Numbered from the stretch's first letter, positions 32,302-44,447 are shown. The stretch: DNA of 64,000 nucleotides from Synanceia verrucosa (GCA_029721515.1 CM056561.1:14026501-14090500); one strand, 5' to 3'. Translations and numbers: made by a program. Notes: generated by a model not told the origin, from the sequence alone.

Positions 32302-34167
32302 CAGTTGTGGTCACGACACTTGTAAAGAACATAATGTCATGGCTCTCCTGAGTTTCCAGTTACTTCTACAACTCTAATTTTTCTCTGATTGAGTGATTGG
32401 AACAGATACTTCTTTGTCACAAAAAACATTCATGAAGTTTGGTTCTTTTATAACTTTATTACGGGTCAACTGAAAAAGTAACCAAATCTGCTGGGTCAAA
32501 AATATACATACAGCAACATGAATTAGCAATTTTGGTGACTTAGAAAGTTGTGTTAATGAAATGAGCTTCATAGCATGGCCTCTTAACTTCTTGTGAGTGA
32601 TCATGAGTGACTACAGCTGGTGACTTCCCTGAGGCCATTTAAATAGGGCTCATTGGATACAAATGCCCACTAACGCTACAATGGGAAAGTCAAAGGAGCT
32701 TAGCATGGATCTGAAAAAGCGAATCATTGACTTGAACAAGTCAGGAAAGTCACTTGGAAGCTTCAAAGCAGCTGCAGGTTCCAAGAGCAAGAGTGCAAAC
32801 AATTGTAAGTATAAAGTGCATGGCACTGTTTTGTCACTGCCACGATCAAGAAGAAAATGGAAGCTATCACCTTCTGCTGAGAAAAAATTGGTCAGGAGGG
32901 TGAAGAGTCAACCAAGAACTACCAAAAAACAGATCTGAAGAAGATTTCCTTTATTGATCCCTCAATGAGGGAAATTACATTTTTTCCACTCTGTTAGTAT
33001 ATTTTTCAGTTGCACATTACACACACAAGTTATGAAACAAATACATGCATTAGAGGAGAGGTGCCCCTTATCCAGGCGCCCCGAGCAGTTGGGGGTTCGG
33101 TGCCTTGCTCAAGGGCACCTCTGCAGTGCCCAGGAGGAGGAACTAGCACCTCTCCAGCTACCAGTCCACTCTCCACATTTTGGTCCAACCTGGACTTGAA
33201 CTGGCGACCCTCCGATTCCCAGCCCAAGTCACTACAGACTGAGCTACTGCTGCCCCAAATCTGAAGCTGCCCCAAGAATCAGAAGCTGCTGGAACACAGG
33301 TGTCAGTGTCCACAATCAAGGGTGTTTTGCATTGCCATGGACTGAGAGGCTGCCATGCAAGAATGAAGCCCTTGCTCCAAAAGCGGCACCTTACGGCTCG
33401 ACTGAAGTTTGTTGCTGATCACATGGACAAAGATAAGACCTTCTGGAGGAAAGTTCTGTCGTGAGACGAAACAAAAATCAAGCTGTTTGGCAACAATGCC
33501 CTGCAATATGTTTGGAGGAGAAAAGGTGAGGCCTTTAACCCCAAGAAAACCATGCCTACCGTCAAGCACGGTGGTGGTAGTGTTATGCTGTGGGGCTGTT
33601 TTGCTGCCAATGGAAGTGGTGCTTTACATAGAGTAAATGGGATAATGAAGAAGGAGGATTAACTTGAAATTCTTCAAGATAACCTAAAATCATCAGCCCG
33701 AAGGTGTTCCAACAGGACAATGACCCCAAACACACATCAAAAGTGGTAATGGAATGGCTAAATCAGGCTTAAGTTAAGGTTTTAGAATGGCCTTCCCAAA
33801 GTCCTGACTTAAACCCCATTGAGAACATGGGGTTCCATATCAGAAAGCCAACAAATTTAACTGAACTGCACCAATTTTGTCAAGAGGAGTGGTCAAAGAT
33901 TCAACCAGAAGCTTGCCAGGAGCTTGTGGATGGCTACCAAAAGTGCCTAATTGAAGTGAAATTGGCCAAGGGACATGTAATTTTGACCCAGCAGATTTGG
34001 TCACTTTTTCTGTTAACCCATAATAAAGTCATAAAACAACCAAATTGATTTTTTTTGACACCTGTTCCAATCACTCTATCAGAGAAAAATCAGAGTTGTA
34101 GACATAACGCAGGAGAGCCATGACATTATGTTCTTTACAGGTGTATGTAAACTTTTGACCATGACTG
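32302..34167 (+). mobile_element. Tc1-like transposon (Sleeping Beauty-type family), copy 2 with nested SINE
   Basis: 1866 bp including a nested SINE. Ends CAGTTGTGGTCA at 32302 and, reversed, CAGTCATGGTCAAAAG at 34167, each beside TA. The terminal repeats are long, over 200 bp, with a second repeat motif (GTGATTGGAACAG), as in IR/DR-type Tc1 elements. It starts only 12 bp after the end of copy A of the other Tc1 family. The transposase (from 32663, MPTNATMGKSKEL) is decayed: small deletions, the SINE at 32940-33256 and several stops. Recognisable parts are KSGKSLGS, CATMPCNMFGGEKV near 33500 and QEEWSKIQPEACQELVDGY near 33880. Confidence 0.92.
32940..33256 (-). mobile_element. tRNA-derived SINE of a second family
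   Basis: On the minus strand the head reads GGGGCAGCAGTAGCTCAGTC (A box), then CGCCAGTTCAAGTCC (B box), a body with CTTGAGCAAGGCACCGAAC, and a tail ending GATCAATAAAGGAAATCTTC. Flanking ATCTGAAG at 32932-32939 and 33259-33266 is the target duplication. The family is distinct from the GGCGGCACGG SINE. Confidence 0.88.
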
Positions 34168-34383
34168 TAGATATAGATGTATAAACACAATAAGTTGAGA
34201 TTATTGTTTTTTAAATGAGTGGTTTTCCTATTTGGTCTGCATTTTAATGTAACAAGTAATAGTTCCCTTTGATATTACTAATAATGAATGATAAGAAACA
34301 CCATTTTCATTAGTTTAATCATTATTACTCATCAATTTAGACAATAACAAAGATCGCCCCAAATAACCAAAATTGACAAAGTC

Positions 34384-34600
34384 AGTTGTGGGTGCAGTGA
34401 CAGCTTGACAGTGATGTCTCATGCTCCTCACTAGCCTCATGATGTTGTTCTGATGCAATGCGTTCCACTCCTCCACAAGTGGACATTGTAGTTCTGCCAG
34501 ATCATGTGTGGGTGGGGTACGAGAATCCAGTCGCTGCTTCAGCTGGTCTCAGACGTGCTCTATGGGGTTAAGGTCAGGGGACTTTGCTGGCCATACCACA
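34384..34600 (-). pseudogene. Tc1/mariner transposase C-terminal remnant
   Basis: Minus strand encodes VVWPAKSPDLNPIEHV, then a stop in place of the expected Trp, then DQLKQRLDSRTPPTHDLAEL and VEEWNALHQNNI. This is the end of the DDE/D domain with the SPDLNPIE signature. No ends or N-terminal half are seen. It is a third Tc1 lineage in the window. Confidence 0.8.
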
Positions 34601-34830
34601 TGAGGCAAAAAAAATCTTTCATTATCCGACAGAAAAGTCTACCAATGCATTATTTTACTGGTAATATAATATAATATCACCTAAATATCACCTAAATATA
34701 TGCATGACATAAGGACAACGAGTATCAGTAGTATATTTGCTATTACTTTTTTCTAATTATTTATAACATCCTGGACAGGTTCATTTGTAACAGAGTAACA
34801 GTCAAAATACCTGAGTAAAATTAGATAATT

Positions 34831-34853
34831 ATAGATAGATAGATAGATAGATA
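34831..34853 (+). repeat. GATA microsatellite
   Basis: About six perfect GATA units. Confidence 0.9.
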
Positions 34854-34883
34854 CATAGGTTGATTTGTGTGATTTGGGCTTTA

Positions 34884-35399
34884 AAGGTCACCTATTATGC
34901 AAAATTCACTTTATAAAGGTGTTCTAACAGTAGTATGTGTCCCCATAGCCTATGAGTATAGAAAACGTGAATCTCTAAATTTTACTAACGCAACGAAACG
35001 AACTAAATTAAACTAAAACTCTCAGGCACTGATGCAAGACACCAAACTAAAAGACAAAACAACTAAGTTAGACTGATGATGCAACACTAATAATGACTAA
35101 TTTCACACGCTCTGGGAAAACAAGGAAGCGAAACCATATCATTGCAGCTAGGTACATAAGTAACATTAAGCTCTACACGATGGCAAAATGAATCAACAGA
35201 AAACAAACACAAACTGTGAGGACGAGGGTACTAAACTGAATAAACAAATGCAACAATTGAAACAATCAGAGGCGGGGCTGACATCACCAGATGGGGGAAA
35301 CAGAGCAGGAAGAGTGAAGCTGAAACACAAAGGAAGACTATTAATTCCAAAATAAAACAGGAAATGACAAGATCAAATGACAAGACTGAAAAAATAAAC
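34884..35399. other. MITE end and possible LTR-derived DNA
   Basis: TTTAAAGGTCACCTATTATG at about 34884 resembles the TTAAAGG terminus of Kolobok/T2-type fish MITEs. The AC-rich sequence at 35000-35400 directly follows the gypsy integrase stop on the minus strand and could be its 3' region or LTR. I could not find a second LTR. Confidence 0.35.
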
Positions 35400-36565
35400 T
35401 TAACTTGACTTGACAGACATAACTGGTTTCACCTTACTGACGTGGAACATGGGATGTACTTTGAGGGAGCGGAGAAGACGTAGACAAACCGATGCCGGGT
35501 TCACCACTTTAGAAATGGGGTAAGGTCCGATGAACCGAGGGGCGAGCTTCCTGGACACCACCTGCAGGGACAGATCCTGAGTAGACAACCATACCCGCTG
35601 ACCTGCCTGATACACCGGAGCTGGATGATGACGGTGGTCCGCCGCCTTCTTCATGCGTGCGGCACTCCACTGGAGAACGCGGCGGGTGGCCTCCCAGACC
35701 CTTGCTCTACGAACCAGGGCATGAGCTGATGGAACCAAGACCCCCTTCTCCACATCTGGGAAGACTGGGGGCTGATAACCATACAAGACATGAAAAGGAG
35801 AGAGCCCAGTGGCCGCTGAGGGAAGGGAGTTGTAAGCAAACTCCACCCAAGGAAGTAGTTTGCTCCAGGAAGATGGATTCTGTGTGATGAGACAGGGCAG
35901 GCAGGTCTCCAACACTTGTTTAAGTCGCTCGGTTTGACCATTGGACTGAGAGTGGTATCCCGATGACAGGCTGACGGTGGCCCCGATCAACCCACAAAGC
36001 TCCCTCCAAAACCTGGGCACAAACTGTGGATCTCGATCCGAGACAATGTCCTCGGGGAACCCATGAATGCTGAAAACACAACTGAACTGATCTGCAGTCT
36101 CCTTCGTGGACGGCAGCAGGTAACGCAATAAAACGTATCATTTTGGAAAATCGATCTACTACCGTCAGAATGGTGGTATTACCACATGACGTGGGAAGTC
36201 CCGAGACAAAGTCCAGAGCAATCTCTGCCCATGGCCGGCTGGGAATGGGAAGGGGCTGTAGGAGACCAGCCTGTGCCTGCACTGATGTTTTGCTGCGAGC
36301 ACAGACCGGGCACGCTTCCACGTATTCCTTGACCGTTGAGTCCATGGTGGGCCACCAAAACTGCTGACGTAAAAAAAAAAAGTTCGTTTTATTTCAGGTT
36401 GACAGGTGAGGCAAGATGTATGAGCCCAACGTACCACCCGGGACCTCAAGCTCTCCGGCACAAACAGCCGATTGGGCAGACAGGTTCCTTGGCCACATGC
36501 TCTGGATCATACAGCCGCGAGAGGGTATCCAGCTTCACGTTGTGTGAACCAGGCCTGTAGGACAG
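35400..36565 (-). pseudogene. Ty3/gypsy retrotransposon pol remnant (RNase H end and integrase)
   Basis: Minus strand, in order: end of RNase H (LSYRPGSHNVKLDTLSRLYD, about 36560-36500), integrase zinc-binding region (36470-36330), and catalytic core with Asp in EIALDFVSGLP, Asp in DIVSDRDPQF and Glu in SNGQTERLKQ. Last comes the GPY/F-like C-terminal part (PRFIGPYPISKVVNP ... HPMFHVSKVKP), with a stop at about 35400. Frameshifts occur at an A run near 36371-36382 and near 36125. Protease and reverse transcriptase are missing, as are clear LTRs, so this is a dead 5'-truncated copy. The integrase would insert cDNA into the genome in an intact element. Confidence 0.9.
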
Positions 36566-36570
36566 AGTGT

Positions 36571-37450
36571 TAAACGGACACTATGTAATTTTTTCTCCCA
36601 TCTAGTGGTTAAATTTGGCTTTACATGCATTGCAACATGGTTGGAACTACGGAAAGCTAACCAGCTAAACTTTCATTCACGATGAGACGGTGAAATGAAA
36701 ACACGGCATTATTGAGCATTAGTTGAAGGCACAACAGTGCCGTACACTTCATTTGTTTTAACCATTTTAGTTGATAGTCACTATGTGTGTTTTACCTTAT
36801 AATTAAGTGGATGTTGGAGCTAAATATGTGAAGCTAATCAGGACACTTTCTCAACCTGAGCTAGACGGTCATAGTCTTATAAAGTGTAGTTTGTTATCCA
36901 GTGAGCAATCGTTTGCCAGAAGTCGCGATGGTATTGCCGGCTTGTTTGGGCTAGCCGCTAACTTAGCTCGGATGCCTCCATGCCCCTCTTCTGCTTCCTC
37001 TCACACTGCCCGCGGCTTTTCTGTCCCGGGAGGGGGGTCATTACATAGGGTGGGGTTTGATGGAGTAATCCTAGGTCGCAAAGTTCCGTGGCAATCATGG
37101 GATTCAGATTGTGAAATAAATCCCTCTTTTCCAATAGAAACTGTTGACTGTAAGTTGTGCTGATGCCTGATGGTGTTGGCTAAGTATGGTAACACTTGAC
37201 AGATGACAAAAACAACAAAAATGACGAAAACATGCTGTCTTGTGGAACAGAACAAGGCTGCTGTTTGTGCACACGCCGCCAGTCATAAAGAGCCATTTTT
37301 GTCCTTTTTTTCACTTCATGGTACAGCACAGTTCAACTCTGCTGTTTTTTTTTCTTCTTTTTTTCCATTTTTTCCATGTTGTTGATAATACTTGGTACTT
37401 TTTTAGTCAGACTTCGGTGATGTCCAGCTGATACTGGAAGTTAAAACACT
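36571..37450. mobile_element. possible T2-type MITE (GGACACTATGTAATTTTT end)
   Basis: The start TTAAACGGACACTATGTAAT resembles the reversed end at about 47995 (TTAAAGGGGCACTATGTAAT), so the two belong to one family. The right end was not located. A 118-codon frame at 36807-37163 has no recognisable domain. Confidence 0.4.
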
Positions 37451-37777
37451 ACAGACCGCTGATTGGTCAGAGAAAATTGTCACCAGTGTGAAATTATTTT
37501 CATATTATCATCATTTATTTCAAGGTTTCAGTACTTCTGATGATTAAATTGAATATATTCACACATAATACATAGGCATAAAACACAGAAGCATTGCATA
37601 AACAGGTGTTCAACAGTCAGTACTTATAGCAGACGCACCCCTCTTATGTAGTACTGTCCATCAATGTTTACGCTGCTCTGTTGAATTGATTTTATTCAAC
37701 AATAGCCGCAAATCCTGTTACAAAGCCGAACACTGTGTTGCACATTTTATGCCAGAAGACAAGGTGTGATCGCTGGG

Positions 37778-38035
37778 GTTGCAGTGATCTGGAGAGTAGC
37801 ACGTTTGCCGCAGGGGTCGTGGAGGTGCGGTGATCACGGAGAGTAACAGGATTGTGGCGGGGGTGGCGGAGTTGCGGTGATCACGGACAGTAACGGGACT
37901 GTGGCGGGGGTGGCGGAGTTGCGTTGATCACGGAGAGTAACAGGATTGCAGCGGGGCGTGGCGGAGTTGCGGTGATCACTGAGAGTAGCGGGATTGTGGC
38001 GGGGGTGGCGGAGTTGCCGTGAAGGGGGGGAATAC
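37778..38035 (+). repeat. minisatellite, about 47-bp unit, 4 to 5 copies
   Basis: Units of the form GGAGTTGCGGTGATCACGG, then AGAGTAACAGGATTGTGG, then CGGGGGTGGC, repeated about every 47 bases with point differences. The first copy is the most diverged and the last is truncated. The sequence after it ends in CACAGCCCTACTA (about 38103-38115), the reversed end of a TAGGGCTGTG element, so the array seems to be an internal part of such an element. Confidence 0.85.
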
Positions 38036-38115
38036 TACAGTAAACCGCCATACCGCATTGATTGGGTGCTTTATCACCGCAGTAATAACAAATCCATACC
38101 GTCACAGCCCTACTA

Positions 38116-40310
38116 TAAACTCCTCATCACTCATTGCCGGACTGATGCTCTGTTGCCAAACCTGCCTGTCTCTGACCACCTGGCCTCATTGCAACTTCAG
38201 CAATTGCCTCAGCCCTTTGTCCCTAACCACAAGTTCTACTTCTGTCCTTCCTTGATGCTGTCTGTTTGTGGCTTCCTAGCCACTTCCACTGGTCTCCTTA
38301 TCATCCACCTGGCTTTGACCATCTGCCTGCACCCTACTGGTTCATCTGCCTTGCCGCTTGCTTACATGGCTCCATACCTGCTGTTTTGTTGACTACATTT
38401 TCTGCCTCATCCCTCATGGTACTGTCATCCTCTGTCAAACAGCTGTGTGTGTGAGTGTGAGCTCTCCTTCCTTGCTCCGCTCACCTGCTCCCTGCCCCAG
38501 GCTTCTCCAGTCTGAGCCCCCAGGCTTCTCCCAAGCCCAAAGAGACTCAACCTGGCTGTAGCTCTGTATTGGCTTGCTACTTACCTGCTCATTTCCCTGT
38601 CAGCTCACAACAGAAATTAATACTCTTTACTTCATTAGTGTGGTTCTATATAACGCAGTTGGGTTCTAACAACATTAATTCAGTGATTGTTCCGTTGGAA
38701 ATGATGTCACAGCAGTTTCACATTGCCTTTTTACAGCAATCAACCCAGAATCTTGCCTATACTGAGGGGGTAGAGCCGTGGTGCAGTGGAAAACAAAATG
38801 GAGAAAAGCACCTGGTCAGAGTCAAGCAGAACCACACTATACCATGGAAACACAGCTTTGCTTTCGATTGTTTGTGTACTGGATCAGATTTTATTCTCGA
38901 TCTTGTATTTATCGGAGATAAATATGTGTTGTGTTCCACCTCACTTGTGTCAACACAACTTTATCAATCAATTGCATTGATTTCTTTCCACACTGATGAC
39001 TGTTTCTAATTCAGCTTGTATTAATATCTATGAAAGCTTTCTCATTTTAAAGTTGTTGAAGTAGCCTTTTCTTCCTTATGTTAGGATGACGCCGGGACCA
39101 GGAAGTACACACCAGTTGCTGCCCAATGAGCAAAAACATTTTGGGACTGTAGAGTGCAATCCTGAATTGAAATGTGAATTCTGAATGCTTGTCACTGGTC
39201 CCTTTTCAGGGATTCAGCAGGATTATGTCTGCATGGGTACCCTGGCTGCAGATGAAACATATCTGGGATGAAAGTAGGCAGTCTCTGCATGCATACTCAT
39301 CGAGGTGACCAGCCACACCAGTGAGATATTAGGGCCAAGACTTACAGTTTTGTTTTTCTTGTGGTTTAACAGTCAGGTAGCCCCCAACAACCAAACAGTA
39401 GAATGACAAACGCAGAAGGTGCTTATTAGAAATAAGCAATAAATTTGTCTCCATGCACAAGATCAGAGAGAAGGATTTGTTCAGCTTTCAGTCCTTCAGT
39501 AGCTTATACCTGAATCCCATGTCTCCCTTTTAATTTGTGTTAAACTAACTATGAAAACTAACAATTGCAGCTGCAGTATCATAGTTAACATGAACTTACA
39601 AAGGAAAGTGATACATGACCGGGTCCTCTGGAATATATTTCTTTAGATAAGGAATGATATAGCCACATAATGCCGCAGTGGTTATCACTGCCAGGTGTGC
39701 ATGACAACTTCTGTAAAGAATCTCCAACATTTAGAAAATGCATGGCATTCAGATAGGTGCCTAAGATACCAGGCGTGGTGGACAGAGGGGGAGAGAAGGA
39801 GAGACAGACATGAGGATTTGTTGAGAAATATGAAACAGAAGGGGGGATACAGAACTGCATCCGCTCGGCATGTTATGAATCAAAGGTTTGTCATAAACTG
39901 CAAACTAATTCATGAATGTACTCAGATTTTAGTTCAAAACCCCCAGCAATAAGTTCATCTGGGAATACCTTGGATTTTTCTTTAGGCTTATTCTGGGGTT
40001 TTGCGACAGCACACTAGCTGTGTCCCTATACGACTTTTTCACTTCTGATACGTTACCGATATTGCAGCCTTGAGTATTGGCTGATACCGATATTGATCCA
40101 ACACAATATCAGCATAAATCTAACATACTTTTCTCACCTATTTTACAGTATAGAATGTTAGAAAAGGCTTGATCAAGTGATATTTCTCAAACAGAGAACA
40201 ATAGTCACTAACAGTAGGTAGAGAAGTGACACATTTATTAGTAACCAATGGGTTACATGCCTACTAAAACCACTAATTTAACTTAAACATAAGCATATAC
40301 TACAACTGAA
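38116..40310. other. intergenic, no gene seen
   Basis: 38110-38680 has the CT-rich, TGCCTG-rich look of a fish LTR or retroelement 3' region, ending near GCAGTTGGGTTCTAACAACA, but no second copy is present to prove it. About 40030-40130 carries GATACC/CCGATATTG text typical of the TAGGGATGTCC hAT-like family, whose reversed end GATCGGGACACCCCTG is at about 41684-41699. The open frames here are not convincing. Confidence 0.35.
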
Positions 40311-40743
40311 TAGGGCTGGGTTAAAAAAATAATTTCCCTTTAAATGGTTAATAATTGATTCATAAAATCCAAAGATCAATCTTTTAACTTGACTGTCCTT
40401 TTCTTCATTGGATGTGCGGAGAGAAAGAATTTAACAAGTTGGAAGAAAATGATTAGTTGGACAAAAAACAAATAATATGCAAAATATTAAACGGGACGGT
40501 AAAATTCAGTGGCAATACGACGAATCTCCACAACCACATTTGACGAGACATCACCCAGAAACACAGTCGGCATGGCTCAATCAAACCATCCTGGAGCAGG
40601 TATTGTTTACAGCATTATTTTAACTGAAATGTCACTGAAACAATATCATTACGGATCAGATTGAATCTCAAATTGAATCGAACTGGGACCTTGTAATATT
40701 GAATTGAATCAATCTGGAAAATCTGAATCAATACCCAGCCCTA
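40311..40743. mobile_element. hAT-like MITE, complete, TAGGGCTGGGT ends
   Basis: Inverted ends TAGGGCTGGGT and ACCCAGCCCTA. The 8-bp flanks CAACTGAA and CAATTGAA differ by one base. The interior is related in reverse to 28828-29290. It is nested inside the larger hAT-like region 40030-41700. Confidence 0.82.
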
Positions 40744-40869
40744 CAATTGAATAGAATAAATAAAAAATAAATTAGAAAATCTTCATGCTGTTTTTTTTTT
40801 GTGATGCATGTTGACTAGAACAACGGTTATCATGCCCCCATACGGAAAAGAAACAGAAAAAAAATTAAA

Positions 40870-41127
40870 AAATGTACTGAAATTCATGAATTGTATATGA
40901 TTTAATCTTGAAAGTGGTCACTTTTGCATTCTTTTCATACAAGATAATAAAAATAAGGATATTGAATGTATCATTACTGTCATATACTATCCTGATAAAT
41001 ACCCAAATCATACAGGTTTCATTTTGTTTCAATTTACCCAGGATCTTATATCCGGATTCACTGTTGTATGCTTTACATACAAGTTTCAAGAGTATATCAT
41101 ATACTATTCATGAATTTCAGTACATTT
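40870..41127. mobile_element. 258-bp MITE with 32-bp terminal inverted repeats
   Basis: Arms 40870-40901 and 41096-41127 are reverse complements with a single mismatch (both contain ACTGAAATTCATGAAT or its complement). No coding content. The target duplication is unclear because the flanks are A/T runs. Confidence 0.75.
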
Positions 41128-42683
41128 ATTTTCTTTTCCTTATGGGCTGGTAGGAAGCGTGAGTGAGCATGTTGCACACAACACTTATTACAGTATCCAG
41201 GTGGGAAGCAGAAAGCCTGAGGGAGCATGTTCAGCATAGACTAGAACAGTTTGCCAGTCGCTGGTGTATTGACTTTTATTATGTCCAGCTTGGAGAAAAT
41301 AAGAGTTAACAGTCCTCTGATTCAAAGTAGGTAGGAAGCAGAGAGCCTGGAGGAGCATGTTGAAGACGGACTAGAACAACAGTTAGCCGGTCGCTGCTGT
41401 ATTAACTGTTATTATAGTTGGAAATGTCCCCAGACTTTATTTCAGAAATCCGGTCACTTAATATAAACTTCTCGGTTCTGTGCCACGGGAAACTTTGCAC
41501 TCAGCTGCAATGTCAGATTTAAATGAATAATCCTGCCACATGGCCGACATCACACCTGCTCCTTGCTACTTTGTTAGCACCTTAGCTCAACTGTTGTTGT
41601 AATCACTGGGCTCTGCATGCTCTGGAATATCAGAGAAGCAGTCTGATATAATTATTTTTTAGCTGATCTGATATCAATATCAGATCGGGACACCCCTGCC
41701 GCATAGTGCATGTTTCATAATCATGAAACCTATTACACTGAAGGGTGGGCAGCCCAGGAATACCATCAGTAATACTGGTTTGCTATCGTTGGTCCAGGCT
41801 TGATGTTTAGCAGATTCCTCTGAATCATAATATGCTCTAACTCCAAAGAAAATGTTGTGAAGCATCTTTTCTGGTAACAAAGAGCAGGCGAGAGCCGAAG
41901 TGCTGTTATACCACAGACAGTGTGACAAGCTGATAAAAATGCCCACAGACTGGGAGGGCTAGACCTCCCCTCTCTATTCACTCGGCCTAGGAATGTTGTC
42001 ACGACAACGAAGAATGACAGAGGACTTTCTTAGGCTATTGAGTGCTTGTGAAAGAAGAGGTGGCTGTGTGTGACTGATGTGTGACTTGGGAGTGCAGATA
42101 TGGCTGTACAAGCCGTAGGTGGCAATGTATGCTGACTATTCACAAACAAATAAATACCGGCTCGAAGCCATGATAAATAAAACAAGGAATGGCAAAAAGT
42201 TAAAGCAAAAGACAATTTACTGCAACCTAACCAACTCAGGCAGCAAACTACAAAAAACAAGGCAAACATGGGAAGCACCGCTCGGGAGAATGAAGCCTCC
42301 CTCTGATGTCAAGAAAATGAATTGAGTCAGGCGTGGTGCTTAAGTAGTGGGAACACTGGGTCCAGGTATTCCCACTGATGTTCACCCCGACCTCGCCTAC
42401 TGGGCACCTGCAGCAGAGAAGAAAAAAGACACACAGCAGCAAGCAGCCCAGCAACCTAGAGAGGCGGGGCCGTAACCTCCTACTGCCATCTTCTTATTAT
42501 CTTGCCACACAATGGCCATAACAGTGTCCTTGATGACATCACGCTTCATTTGAGCATATTGGCTGGTGAAATTCAAACCCCAAATCTGCCATAGACAAGC
42601 TATCTTTGTCTTTTTATCTTTTTGTTTCTGTTCATTTTGCCAGTCAGTTTTTTTTTTTTGTTTTGTTTTTTTTTTTATCGCAG
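41128..42683. other. intergenic, repeat-derived, no gene seen
   Basis: Two similar segments lie at about 41150-41280 and 41320-41440 (GGTAGGAAGC, AGCATGTT, GACTAGAACA, CGCTGCTGTATTAACT), a diverged tandem duplication. 42020-42480 is AC-rich and could be an antisense LTR remnant. No domain-bearing frame is present. Confidence 0.35.
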
Positions 42684-42945
42684 CACAGCACAACACACAA
42701 TGGTTAGCACTATGGCCTCACAGAAAGAAGGTTCCTGGCCTGGAGCCTTTCTGTGTGGACTGTGTGGGACTTCTTCCCACCACCCAAAAACATGCATGTG
42801 GAAGGTCAACTGGCTAATCTAAATTGCCTGTAGGTGTGAATGTGAATGGTTGTCTGTCTCTCTATGTTGTGCCCTGTGATAAACTGGCAACTTTCTTTTC
42901 ACCCTAAGACAGCGGGCTCCAGCCATGATAAGCAGTTGATGAATT
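42684..42945 (+). mobile_element. old, degenerate SINE of the GGCGGCACGG family
   Basis: Recognisable parts in order: AATGGTTAGCACTATGGCCTC, ACCCAAAAACATGCATG, GTGAATGGTTGTCTGTCTCT, ACAGCGGGCTCCAGCC. The B box is lost. It follows a T-rich tract. Confidence 0.8.
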
Positions 42946-43719
42946 ATTTTTTTTTCATCCTTTCTGCAGTAATTAGAACAAGGACCTAGAACACCTCTAT
43001 TTCCAGTTTGTAATATTTCCATGACATTTCCAGTCTCCTCTTTCTCCCATCCTGTATAGTCAAGGTCAAAAGTTCAAAGTATTTGCTGTCAGATGCTCAG
43101 AGGATCTAGTTGTACGATACTGATATGTAACCATTTATAAAGATAAACATGTAAATTCTCAGTCTATTGATCTAATCGATTGTAATATACGGTTATTCTT
43201 TTGGACCTTTTGCATTTTGTAATGGTGTTGATAGGTGGTCATTTAAAGAATAGAGATTATGAAGGTCCATCAGTTTCCACTGGCTCTTCGGTTGTGTGTC
43301 ATGCTGTACCAAGCAGCTTTGCTTAACACCTGTTTTTCCCAGTAAGAGCATTACTGTCTCCTCACTGAAAAGATCCTGTCATAAAACAGGCTGAACAAGT
43401 GTGTGTGCACATGAAAAAGTGTGTTGTGTGAAGTGTCTTTTATCCTGTGTCCGTTCAGTGCAGCCACTTGGTTGAAGGGCAGTGAAAGAGACACTATTCC
43501 CTCAAGCAGCAGACAGAGAGCCCCTTTAGCACACCGGAGGGACAGAGAGAGAGAGAGACCCTCTATGTCTGCATATGAATTAAGGAGAGAGAGATGGCCA
43601 TTGACCATGAAGAAGGCAACGGAAGTGGATTGGTGCCAAACATGTGTACATCTGCCTCTCATAATATTAGCGCTTTCACTAACCTAATTGTGAGTATAAG
43701 GGGACACGACCAGTAAATA

Positions 43720-44421
43720 AATAACTCGGCCATGGAAACCCATTCCATGAAGCTCTCTGCACACTGTTCTTGAGCTAATCTGAAGGCCACTTGAAGTTTG
43801 GAGGTCTGTAGCGATTGACTCTGCAGAAAGTTGGCGACCTCTTCGCACTATGTGCCTCAGCATCCACTGACCCCGCTCCGTCAGTTTACGTGGCCTACCA
43901 CTTTGTGGCTGAGTAGCTGTCATTCCCAGAGACTTCCACATTCTTATAATACAGCTGACAGTTGTCTGTGGAATATTTAGGAGCGAGGAAATTTCACGAC
44001 TGGATTTGTTGCACAGGTGGCATCCTATCACAGTTCCACACTGGAATTCACTGAGCTCCTGAGAGCGACCCATTCTTTCATAAATGTTTGTAAAAGTAGT
44101 CTGCATGCCGAGGTGCTTGATTTTATACACCTGTGGCCATGGAAGTGAACTTGACTGGCCTTTACAGAGTCCTGACCTCAACCCGATAGAACACCTTTGG
44201 GATGAATTATTGCGGAGACTGAGAGCCAGGCCTTTTCGTCCAACATGAGTGTGTGACCTCACAAATGCGCTTCTGGTAGAATGGTTAAAAATTCCCATGA
44301 ACACACTCCTCAACCTTGTGGACAGCCTTCCCAGAAGAGTTGAGGCTGTAGCTGCAAAGAGTGAACCAACGTGATATTGAACCTTATGGATTAGGAATCG
44401 GACACTTTTGGCAATATAGTG
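43720..44421 (-). mobile_element. scrambled Tc1 element, two halves in opposite orientation
   Basis: Same family as 4279-5461. The N-terminal transposase half reads on the minus strand from about 44130 to 43740 (YERMGRSQELSEF, SLLNIPQTTV, GRPRKL). The C-terminal half reads on the plus strand from about 44150 to 44380 (WPLQSPDLNPIEHLWDELLRR-like, from CAGAGTCCTGACCTCAACCC). Both halves meet near 44146. The right terminus ends TTTTGGCAATATAGTG at 44421 before TA. The left terminus and the middle of the gene are missing. Confidence 0.85.
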
Positions 44422-44447
44422 TACATACATACATAGTTTTTCAATTG

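Noticed and set aside
37778..38035. Repeat-spacer pattern that might be taken for a CRISPR array
   Set aside because: Units are contiguous 47-bp tandem copies without unique spacers, in a fish genome: a minisatellite.
37994..38392. 132-codon frame after the minisatellite
   Set aside because: Runs from the GC-rich repeat into CT-rich probable LTR-like DNA; hydrophobic content comes from base composition, with no homology that I can recall.
43684..44430. Single 248-codon minus-strand frame as an intact gene
   Set aside because: It joins the antisense of one half of a Tc1 gene to the true frame of the other half; the element is internally inverted and incomplete.
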